A stretch of DNA of 64,000 nucleotides, taken from NCBI RefSeq assembly GCF_025907915.1, contig NZ_JAPAAF010000003.1, positions 62,001 to 126,000 of the forward strand, given 5' to 3'. Positions 28,548-35,315 of the stretch are shown here, one piece after another. The stretch's first letter is position 1. The number at the start of each line of letters is the position of its first letter. The notes under the pieces were generated by a model. That model worked only from the letters and a program-made list of their open reading frames with translations, had not been told where the DNA came from and did not search any database. This DNA comes from Gaoshiqia sediminis (GTDB lineage: Bacteria > Bacteroidota > Bacteroidia > Bacteroidales > Prolixibacteraceae). A program made the translations under genes and the position numbers.

Positions 28548-28626
28548 AGTCCCTACGGGACTCTGTTGTAATTATTAACATATTTTCTACCAACATGTTG
28601 TCCCTATGGGACAGTCCCGTAGGGAC
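28548..28626. repeat. REP-like cluster of three GTCCC-N3-GGGAC mini-hairpins
   Basis: Three 13-bp palindromes lie at 28549-28561 (GTCCCTACGGGAC), 28600-28612 (GTCCCTATGGGAC) and 28614-28626 (GTCCCGTAGGGAC). The first and third also pair with each other over 14 of 15 bases, giving a larger cruciform. The layout is that of a REP/BIME-type element. Confidence 0.75.
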
Positions 28627-28644
28627 ATAATATGGGTAGAAGAA

Positions 28645-28903
28645 AAAAGCAACCCCGCCTCCTCCTCGTTTGAGCGAAGCGGTAACGAGGAGTAAGCTGC
28701 TGGTCGTTTTTAACGACAAAACGAACCATGCGTTCGTAAAAAGAGGATTACCCATCCCGTTGCCGAGGCTCCACACCACACCGTTGAACATAGAAGAGGC
28801 TACCTCAAAAGTCCTGTACCAAGTCACCACGAACATGTTTCGGGATCTCAATACACTGTGAGGCAGCCTCTTTTTGGTTAGTCAACCCGTTCGGCTTATT
28901 CAG
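28645..28903 (+). repeat. Interspersed repeat, copy B
   Basis: About 259 bp matching copy A with a few small insertions (for example GAAGAG before GCTACCTC). AGAGGCTACCTC upstream and GAGGCAGCCTCTTTTT downstream form a long imperfect hairpin with a T tract. The last 8 bp contain the stop codon and final codons of the minus-strand gene at 28896, so the repeat acts as that gene's 3' flank. Confidence 0.9.
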
Positions 28904-29591
28904 CCGCTTCCGTATCTTCTTCCACCACTTCCTCTTCGTCCTCAATCTTCTCTTTCGAGCCGTAAATCACGTAGTCGTGGTAATGCGCCTGATTAACATC
29001 TTCCCAAATCTTTTTGCCCACCTCGCATACTTCCGAAATCAGACTGTATATTTCGTTGGCCTTTTCTTCGCGCTCAAAGGTTTTGCCTTCGCGCATCGAG
29101 ATCATTTTCCTTTGCTCGTCGATGGCCGTGTCGAGCTGCTGCGCCGTGGTGTCGATCGTCGCCAGCATCTCTTCGGTCACATTTCGCAGGGCCAGTTTAG
29201 ACAGCATTTCCCGGCAGGTTTTGGTGACATGCTCAGCATAAATGATCAGGTCTTGCTCCTTGATGTCTTTCAGCTTGGCGAAACGCAGCGAACGGTATTC
29301 CACCGAGCGTTCGCCCAGGGCCAGCTTGGCGCGAAAACGCAGATCGACCAGCTGGGCGGTAAGCTCGCTCAACAGCCTTTTCTTGTCCTCGGTTTTCAGC
29401 ATCTGCTGTCCCTGCCAGTAGTCGTCCGACGGAAGGGCGCGGAAAACAGTCGTTTTATCCTTCAGACTGGCGCGAAAATCGCCATCGTAGCCGATGCCCG
29501 AAAACTGTTCGGCATCGCGTTGCAGGAGCGTGTCAACACGGTCGGCGCGTTGGATAAGGTCTCCAAAGCTAAAATTGAAATTTGTCGTCAT
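28896..29591 (-). CDS. Hypothetical protein, helical, acidic C-terminus
   Basis: A 231-residue protein I do not recognise. It starts MTTNFNFSFGDLIQRADRVD at the ATG 29591 (a TTG at 29633 is also in frame). The sequence is almost entirely predicted helix with heptad-like spacing, without signal peptide, membrane segment or obvious catalytic motif, and closes with an acidic tail, KEKIEDEEEVVEEDTEAAE. Base composition is like the core genes around it, not AT-rich. Its 3' end lies inside repeat copy B, and since copy A carries the same end, a paralogue may once have stood there or exists elsewhere. Confidence 0.65.
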   Translation of the reverse strand: MTTNFNFSFGDLIQRADRVDTLLQRDAEQFSGIGYDGDFRASLKDKTTVFRALPSDDYWQGQQMLKTEDKKRLLSELTAQLVDLRFRAKLALGERSVEYRSLRFAKLKDIKEQDLIIYAEHVTKTCREMLSKLALRNVTEEMLATIDTTAQQLDTAIDEQRKMISMREGKTFEREEKANEIYSLISEVCEVGKKIWEDVNQAHYHDYVIYGSKEKIEDEEEVVEEDTEAAE

Positions 29592-29857
29592 GTTACAATG
29601 AAATTGGTTGATGATTGAATTAATTATGTACAAATTAGGCTACTTTGAATTAAAATGCAACACTGATATTATGTTTTTCGACTCTGAGCGGAATTTTTTT
29701 ATTTTTATGGCTGAATGATGAAAAATGGCTTGTTCATCCATCTCAGAGCCGCATGACTGCCTGTTTTTGTCGAAAACTGCCCTCGGTAAGCACCAAAATG
29801 CCATATTCTCCGGTTTTTTGATCTTTATTAGCTAAAATCAGCACTTTTTACCTCAAA

Positions 29858-30064
29858 ATGAAGGGGAATGAGCTTACCAGAATGGAGAATGCCTCTACCA
29901 GAGAGGAGAATGAGGTTACCAGAGAGGAGGATGCCTCTACCAGAGAAGAAAATGAGGTTACCAGAGAAGAGATTACCCCTACCGAAGAAGAGCATGAGGC
30001 TACCAACGCCGGGAACGCCTCAACCAGAAAAGTGAATGCCCTAACCAACGATATAATGGCCTAA
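29858..30064 (+). CDS. Candidate 68-residue heptad-repeat peptide
   Basis: A small frame from ATG 29858 whose sequence is built of seven-residue units such as TREENEV and TREEDAS. It is highly charged and probably a coiled coil if made. It starts and stops in step with the 21-bp repeat beneath it, which is either a reason to believe it or a consequence of the period being a multiple of three. No ribosome binding site or promoter stands out. Confidence 0.3.
   Translation: MKGNELTRMENASTREENEVTREEDASTREENEVTREEITPTEEEHEATNAGNASTRKVNALTNDIMA
29876..30064 (+). repeat. Nine tandem 21-bp units
   Basis: Nine abutting units, each starting ACC, for example ACCAGAGAGGAGAATGAGGT. Units 2-4 are nearly identical, and units 6-9 drift progressively. 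A further degenerate unit precedes the array at 29855. No spacers are present, so it is not a CRISPR. Around it, 29592-29854 and 30065-30282 show no gene. Confidence 0.9.
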
Positions 30065-30309
30065 ACCAACCGATTTTTTATGGTTCCGGTTGACGTTGTT
30101 AAAAACTTTCGTGCATTTCCGGTGATTAACAGAACATTTTTTGAATGGATTGTGATAAATTTAGGGGCGGAAAAAGCGGTACAGGCAATTACCCAATTAA
30201 GTTACACACCCGAACCGGTACAATATATTACATACTTAAGCTGACAAAGCGGAAGTATCTTTAGTTATAAACTTATTAAGACGTTGTGCACAACCATGAA
30301 TACAAAGAA

Positions 30310-30840
30310 ATGATAGACACGATTAAAACTGAAAGAAATAGGTATTTGGATTTTTTTCGAAAAGGCATTGACTACTTAAAGAAAGACAAAACTCAATTTG
30401 CCGTAGAACTTTTAATTGAAACTGGAGAAGAGGAATTAAAACATCCTTTCAATTTAATAAGAGTTGATTTCATATTCAAAGATGACGAAAAAGTCAATAG
30501 AATAAACGCCTTGCAGCTTGACTCAATTCTTGATTACGAGACAATTAAAAATATAATAAGCAATTCGAAAATTGAGGTAAATCCTTTCTGTTGGGACAAT
30601 TGTAAAATCATCACTGACAAAATTGATATAAATAAATTGATACCGTGGATTGAGAAATGGATTGATATTGAAGAGTCTCGACAGACTGAATATAGTAATT
30701 CAATTCACAATTGTTCAATGATTCAAAAATCGGATGGAATAGAGGAAATAACAGTAGATTTTGGGACTGCTCCAATTGATGCTTTTCTTGAATTGATTGA
30801 GTTTCTGACAGACAATAACGAAAAAATTGAAATAAAATAA
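30310..30840 (+). CDS. Hypothetical protein, AT-rich accessory gene
   Basis: A 176-residue cytoplasmic protein with no family I recognise. It begins MIDTIKTERNRYLDFFRKG, has a mixed alpha/beta pattern, a WIEKWIDIEE segment and a short acidic-hydrophobic C-terminus (FLELIEFLTDNNEKIEIK). A GTG at 30286 would extend it by eight residues but lies within the palindrome GTTGTGCACAAC (30283-30294). Codons are strongly A/T-biased compared with the genes at either side, which suggests recent transfer. A group II intron end lies 11 bp after the stop. Confidence 0.65.
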   Translation: MIDTIKTERNRYLDFFRKGIDYLKKDKTQFAVELLIETGEEELKHPFNLIRVDFIFKDDEKVNRINALQLDSILDYETIKNIISNSKIEVNPFCWDNCKIITDKIDINKLIPWIEKWIDIEESRQTEYSNSIHNCSMIQKSDGIEEITVDFGTAPIDAFLELIEFLTDNNEKIEIK

Positions 30841-30850
30841 ATGGCAGTGC

Positions 30851-31078
30851 ATAATCGAGTAGACTGCCCCGCCAGTGAACACTGACGGGGAGAGCCTCTC
30901 ACTCCACTGTACGTACGGGTCTCGTATACAGCGGTTCATTAAGATGTGGAGCAATTTTCTCGTAATACGGGAGCAACGCCTGATAACCTCTCTTCCGTAA
31001 TCGTTCCCGGGTAATGGTCGTACCCAGAATCGGGCTTTGGGCAATTGCCCATCCCCCCATTCGGGAGCGGCTCCAAAC
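30851..31078 (-). mobile_element. 3' end of a decayed group II intron
   Basis: On the minus strand the sequence GAACCGCTGTATACGAGACC, continued by CGTACGTACAGTGGAGTGAG, has the form of intron domain V. It is followed by a domain VI-like hairpin around CCCCGTCAG and CTGGCGGGG, and ends CTACTCGATTAT at 30851. The frame read just before and through domain V gives RKRGYQALLPYYEKIAPHLN and then EPLYTRPVRTVE-stop, as in intron-encoded reverse transcriptase/maturases whose C-terminus overlaps domain V. Only about 60 codons remain, and the element is cut off by repeat copy C at about 31080. Confidence 0.75.
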
Positions 31079-31080
31079 TC

Positions 31081-31353
31081 CCCCTCATCTTAGCGAAGCG
31101 GTGACAAGGGTTAAGCTTCCGGTCGTTTGTAACGACAAAACAAGCCATGCGTTCGCAAAAAAAGGATTACCTGTCCGGCACAGGTTCCCTGTCTGCCAAC
31201 AGGCAGGCGGCCTTCGCCGGAATGACGGGAAAAGAAGGACAAGACGTTCGGGTGCGGCGATTTGTAATCGCCAGTTTTTAAAATTGTGCGATTAAAAATC
31301 GCACCACCCTTAAACTCAAGACACCGAACCCCTCGTTACCGCTTCGCTCAAAC
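31081..31353 (+). repeat. Interspersed repeat, copy C, with inverted end
   Basis: Relative of copies A and B: TAGCGAAGCGGTGACAAGGG near the left end, GTCGTTTGTAACGAC, then CTGCCAACAGGCAGGCGG and two palindromes (GGCGATTTGTAATCGCC at 31256-31272 and GCGATTAAAAATCGC near 31288). At 31330-31353 CCTCGTTACCGCTTCGCTCA is the inverted copy of the left end, so the unit is bounded by terminal inverted repeats like a MITE. Nothing else is seen up to 31412. Confidence 0.85.
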
Positions 31354-31412
31354 GTAGGGTAGCCAAATTAGGATACAGAAACGTTTGGTGCAAATTAAAA
31401 AAATGAAGTACA

Positions 31413-32117
31413 ATGGATAAAATAATAATTAAAGACTCTGTTAAGATTACCAAGAAAAATGGAATTAATTTTTTACTTGATAATAGCAATAGACCGATAA
31501 AGAATAAACCATGGCTGGGAGATTTATTTTCTTTTCTCTATGATTGGATTATGGAAAAATCCGTTTTCCCAAAAAAATTTAATTCATCCATTGAAGAGCA
31601 TTATAAAATTTTGGGAGAAATATTTGAAAATGTATCCGATAAAGTAATAATTGAATTTGCTTCAGGAAGTGGAGATGCAATCAAATTTTTAAATAAAAGA
31701 AATAGCTATGCAGGTGTTGACATCAGTTCAGGTCTTCTTCGTTTAGCCAAAAAGAAATTTGACCAATATGGATTTAAAATAGTTGAACTTTATTGTGCAG
31801 ATGCATGCGAGACACCTTTTCAAGACAATACGTTCGATATTGCAGTTTGTAATTTATCATTAAATTTCTTTCAGAGTATTGACAAATTTCTTTCAGAACT
31901 GCAAAGAATTCTAAAACCAAACGGAATATTTTATTGTAGTGTACCAATTCCAGAGAGGAAAAAATCAAAGGCAATAATTCATGGGACACTTTATACGCTT
32001 GATGATTTAAAAGTACTGTTTGAGAATAGAAATTTCGATTTTGAGCCATTTCCTCATGAAAACGGCACTTTGCTGTATTTTAAAGCTAAATTAAACGCCA
32101 ATAACGATGAGAAATAA
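31413..32117 (+). CDS. Class I SAM-dependent methyltransferase, AT-rich accessory gene
   Basis: A 234-residue Rossmann-fold methyltransferase. SAM-binding motif I is VIIEFASGSGDAIKF, followed by YAGVDISSGLLRLAKKKF (motif II region), CADACETPFQDNTFDIAVCN and LQRILKPNGIFYCSVP, the usual Methyltransf_11 order. The substrate is unknown. Codon use is A/T-rich, unlike the core. It lies between direct repeat copies C and D and is preceded by ACGTTTGGTGCAAATT, recalling the ACGTTGTGCACAACC in front of the other AT-rich gene. It looks like transferred cargo. Confidence 0.82.
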   Translation: MDKIIIKDSVKITKKNGINFLLDNSNRPIKNKPWLGDLFSFLYDWIMEKSVFPKKFNSSIEEHYKILGEIFENVSDKVIIEFASGSGDAIKFLNKRNSYAGVDISSGLLRLAKKKFDQYGFKIVELYCADACETPFQDNTFDIAVCNLSLNFFQSIDKFLSELQRILKPNGIFYCSVPIPERKKSKAIIHGTLYTLDDLKVLFENRNFDFEPFPHENGTLLYFKAKLNANNDEK

Positions 32118-32126
32118 CTCAAACTC

Positions 32127-32380
32127 ACCCTCGACTTAGCTAAGCGGCGACGAGAGGTAAGCTTCCGGTCGTTTGTAACGACAAAATAAGCCATGCGCCT
32201 GCAAAAAAGGATTACCTGTCCGGCACGGATTCCCTGTCTGCCAACAGGCAGGCGGCCTTCGCCGGAATGACGGGAAAAGGAGGACAAGACGTTCGGGTGC
32301 GGCGATTTGTAATCGCCGGTTTTTTAAATTGTGCGATTAAAAATCGCCAGTTTTTGATGCGCGATTAAAAATCGCACCAC
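32127..32380 (+). repeat. Interspersed repeat, copy D, with three palindromes
   Basis: Close relative of copy C in the same orientation: TAGCTAAGCGGCGACGAGAG, GTCGTTTGTAACGAC and CTGCCAACAGGCAGGCGG. It ends in three hairpins: GGCGATTTGTAATCGCC (32301-32317, followed by a T tract), GCGATTAAAAATCGC (32333-32347) and the same again (32361-32375). The hairpins lie between convergent genes and could terminate both. Confidence 0.85.
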
Positions 32381-32387
32381 CCCTGCC

Positions 32388-33089
32388 TTATTTTCCGCGG
32401 TAAACACAATTGGGCATGTTGCACAAATCGCACTGGTAATGCCTGAAAACGACGTTCTTCCCGATACCGATCACCCCGCTGATGGATTTTACCGGATGCA
32501 TCAGCGCCGAAGCGGTAAGGGTAACCCCGCAGGGCGCTGCCGGAAACAGCGAAAACAATTTGTGCTGGTCGGCCACGTTCCAGTGGCAATATCCCGGGCT
32601 GTAGCGGTTGGTTATTTTCTCGCCCAACAGGCTGACTTCCCGGCTGATTACTTGTTGGATTTCATCGCCCACAGCTTCGGTAATGGCGCTGCCCATGATG
32701 TCGTACACATAGCCCAACACGGGATCGTCGCCTTTCAGAAAAACGGCCGATTTCTCGCTGATGGTTTTTCCGGCTGTGCATACAAAAACAGCCAGTTTTT
32801 CGGCCCGCAACAATTCATTGGCAATCGTTTTGCCAACTTTAAACTCCACATTTCCGGCCATTACTGTGCGTGCCCCGTCTCCGGAATGCACACAGTCCAT
32901 CAAACGGTAAGTTCCGCAAATGTCCGTCAGATGGCGGCAATCGTCCACAACCTGCTCCAGATAACCGGCAAAAGGCTCCGGAAGATCGTCGAATTCATAA
33001 CCCAAATCGCGGGACAGCTGATCCAAATCGATGGTCAGCTCGTCAAACCGGTAGGTCTGTTCAAAAATCACGTCGGCAATATTCATCAT
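32388..33089 (-). CDS. Methionine-synthase activation-domain-like protein
   Basis: A 233-residue stand-alone protein related to the C-terminal reactivation domain of cobalamin-dependent methionine synthase (MetH), which reduces and remethylates inactive Co(II) with SAM. Supporting segments are AVFVCTAGKTISEK, GSAITEAVGDEIQQ and RYSPGYCHWNVADQHKLFSLF, the latter matching the RFSPGYPxxPD/DQ region that binds SAM. The C-terminus CDLCNMPNCVYRGK has three cysteines, perhaps for a metal or cluster. It is the last gene of the corrinoid operon and overlaps the GTPase gene by 29 bp. The ATG at 33086 is an alternative start. Confidence 0.8.
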   Translation of the reverse strand: MMNIADVIFEQTYRFDELTIDLDQLSRDLGYEFDDLPEPFAGYLEQVVDDCRHLTDICGTYRLMDCVHSGDGARTVMAGNVEFKVGKTIANELLRAEKLAVFVCTAGKTISEKSAVFLKGDDPVLGYVYDIMGSAITEAVGDEIQQVISREVSLLGEKITNRYSPGYCHWNVADQHKLFSLFPAAPCGVTLTASALMHPVKSISGVIGIGKNVVFRHYQCDLCNMPNCVYRGK

Positions 33090-33960
33090 AGGTAATTTGC
33101 AGATTTTCTGCCTGTTCAAAAATTCCGATCAACACCAGTTCGGTAGGGCCCGTGAAGGCCGGTACCGTTTCAGTCGTAAAATCCGAAAAAACGCCCTGCG
33201 CAAAAACAAAGTTTCCGCCCTCCAATTTAACGAATCCTTTGCAACGAAAACAATTTTGACGGATGCGAGCCACAAATTCGTGCAACTTTTCGGGACTAAT
33301 TTCGCGGTTGCTCCGAATGACCACCGACTGAATATCGGGGCGCCCCAATGGATCTTCCTGAGGAAACAGGTTTAAGGCACGTTTGGCGCCTGCCGGATCG
33401 ACCACGCCGTAACTGGTTGAGACAACCCGCGCAAAAGGGTTCACGCTTTTCACCTGTGCCACAATTTCAGCCAGCTTATCACCCACCAAATCCGCTTTAT
33501 TCACCACAATGGTATCGGCCGACCGCAACTGGTGTTCGAACCGAAGTTTCAGGGCCGGGATACGGTCGAAATTGACGGCATCAACCAAACACCACACGTG
33601 CTCCAGGTAAACTTTCCCCTTCAGCTTTCCCGACTGAAAAACCTGCCCCACCCCAATGGGGTCGGATAAGCCGGAAGCTTCCATCAGCAACAAATCAGGC
33701 TGGTGTTTTGCGGCAAACTCAGCCAGCGAATCGATAAACGATCCCAGCAGGCAGACGCAAAACACCGAACCGTTGTTAATTTCCAGCAAATCGTAACCCG
33801 CCCCAGTCCGAAGCCTTCGCCCATCAACATTCACCGATGAAAATTCATTCTGAATAATGGCGATTTTGCTTTTGCCACTATGGGTCCGAATAAAATGATC
33901 GAGGAACGAAGACTTTCCGCTTCCCAAAAAACCGGTTACCAGATGCAGGGGAATGCTCAT
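33061..33960 (-). CDS. CobW/COG0523-type G3E GTPase
   Basis: A 299-residue G3E GTPase. The P-loop is TGFLGSGKSS (residues 9-18), followed by IIQNEFSSVNVD, Walker B LLLMEASGLSDP and NKADL for guanine binding. The COG0523 metal motif appears as NNGSVFCVCLLGSF (CVCL in place of the usual CxCC), which may weaken or alter metal binding. Such proteins load metals into target enzymes. Here the natural client is the zinc site of the UroD-family methyltransferase or the corrinoid machinery, by position only. Start and preceding stop overlap by 4 bp. Confidence 0.87.
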   Translation of the reverse strand: MSIPLHLVTGFLGSGKSSFLDHFIRTHSGKSKIAIIQNEFSSVNVDGRRLRTGAGYDLLEINNGSVFCVCLLGSFIDSLAEFAAKHQPDLLLMEASGLSDPIGVGQVFQSGKLKGKVYLEHVWCLVDAVNFDRIPALKLRFEHQLRSADTIVVNKADLVGDKLAEIVAQVKSVNPFARVVSTSYGVVDPAGAKRALNLFPQEDPLGRPDIQSVVIRSNREISPEKLHEFVARIRQNCFRCKGFVKLEGGNFVFAQGVFSDFTTETVPAFTGPTELVLIGIFEQAENLQITYDEYCRRDF

Positions 33961-35306
33961 GCGTTCAGGGCATTTTCGATGGCTTTCACGATAGCTGATT
34001 TGGGCGGTATCTGGCTGATAAAAGCTACGTTGCCATTGATGCAGGTGGTTGGCACATTTTGCACACCCAGGGCCAGCATCATCCGGATACCATCCACCTC
34101 TTTGATTTTATACTCGGTTACCGCAACCTTGTCGTCAAACCCGGCTGCCGCCTGCTTCACGGCTTCCACCATATACTGGCAGGGGGCACACGATGAAGAG
34201 TCGAGGGTGATGATGTCAATGATCACCTTCCCATCCACAAAATGCCCGTCGAGGCTCAGTGGTTGCAGCGAAGAACTGTGCTCCATCTCGCGGGTCACCT
34301 GGCGTGCGTAATCGTCGTAAACCAGCTCGGTAACGGCTTGCAGGTTTTCAACCGGCGTATCCATGGGCAAGTCGCAGCCGGGCGCCAGGATAAATCCGCG
34401 GTCGCCGCCCAGGTCGAGACAGTTGACGGCCTCTTTTTTCGAATCCAGCTCGTTGCCCAGCAACAATACGCTGGTCAGTTTCAGGTTTCCGCCAAAGCTG
34501 ATCCCCTTGGTAAGTGCAATATCTTTGACAAAATCGAGCGGGATATTTTCGTCAATCGAGATATTGTCGGGACGGCAATCGCACATCACTTCGATGTTTT
34601 GCTGGGCATGGCCGCACACAAAGAAAGAGCTGTATTTGTTTTTGGAACGAACAAAATCGAAGATTTTTTTAGCAGAGGGGCTCACAAACGTTTCGAACGA
34701 CATGGGATCGATCTGGCTGGTCATGGGGTCAACCACGGCGATCACGTCGCAGCCGGCATCGAGCAACATTTCCGCATGGCGAATGCCCACCTGTGTACAA
34801 AACTCCATGAGTTCATTCACATAATCGGGGTCTTCAAACAATTTCATGAACACCTCGGTACCCAGCAGGTGAAGGGCCAGCGTAAACGGCCCGGTAATCA
34901 ATCCGTACAACGCCAGGTCGGGGTATTTCTTCCGCAAAGCAGCTGTAGCCTCCAGCTCCACGGGCAAGCGGCCGTCCTGTTCCGTTGGCAGGCTTAGCGA
35001 ACTCAATTCGACACCTTCCACCAGCGGGTGCGAAACAACCGCCGGAGGATTTTCCTTGCTCCAAGCCAACTTGCAGCCTAAAATTTCGGCTTCAATCTGC
35101 AAATCAAACACAACCGGAATGCCATCCGGTTGGTAAAGCTCCACTGCTTTGCTGATCCCTTCCACAATAGCGCGGGGATCTTTCAGATAGGTTTCGGCAT
35201 CGAGGCCAATCAGTTTTCCCCCGTGAACCCCCACAAAAGGCACCCAGGGAGCGCGTTCGGTCTGCTCCAGCCGAAACGCTTTTTCAAGTAGTTGTAATCC
35301 GTTCAT
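33957..35306 (-). CDS. UroD-family corrinoid methyltransferase fused to a thioredoxin-like domain
   Basis: A 449-residue protein in two parts. Residues 1 to about 345 are a uroporphyrinogen decarboxylase-fold (MtaA/CmuA-like) methyltransferase: ALYGLITGPFTLALHLLG, AVVDPMTSQIDPMSFE, FFVCGHAQQN and LAPGCDLPMDTP, where His and Cys can form the zinc site that binds a thiol methyl acceptor. True UroD arginines are not seen. From about 365 on lies a thioredoxin-like domain with DSSSCAPCQYMVEAV (CAPC) and the cis-proline-like VPTTCINGN. The fusion is unusual and could keep the acceptor thiol or zinc cysteines reduced. It follows the corrinoid protein by 9 bp. Confidence 0.85.
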   Translation of the reverse strand: MNGLQLLEKAFRLEQTERAPWVPFVGVHGGKLIGLDAETYLKDPRAIVEGISKAVELYQPDGIPVVFDLQIEAEILGCKLAWSKENPPAVVSHPLVEGVELSSLSLPTEQDGRLPVELEATAALRKKYPDLALYGLITGPFTLALHLLGTEVFMKLFEDPDYVNELMEFCTQVGIRHAEMLLDAGCDVIAVVDPMTSQIDPMSFETFVSPSAKKIFDFVRSKNKYSSFFVCGHAQQNIEVMCDCRPDNISIDENIPLDFVKDIALTKGISFGGNLKLTSVLLLGNELDSKKEAVNCLDLGGDRGFILAPGCDLPMDTPVENLQAVTELVYDDYARQVTREMEHSSSLQPLSLDGHFVDGKVIIDIITLDSSSCAPCQYMVEAVKQAAAGFDDKVAVTEYKIKEVDGIRMMLALGVQNVPTTCINGNVAFISQIPPKSAIVKAIENALNA

Positions 35307-35315
35307 TTCGCAGTA

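Noticed and set aside
28474-28851. 125-codon minus-strand frame across the REP-like cluster and repeat B
   Set aside because: It translates repeat sequence only; part of its content recurs as repeat and shows no protein family.
29876-30064. CRISPR array
   Set aside because: The 21-bp units abut without spacers, and no cas gene is nearby.
30715-31148. Two short minus-strand frames at the intron remnant
   Set aside because: The frame matching the maturase end is a third one; these are out-of-phase readings of the intron tail.
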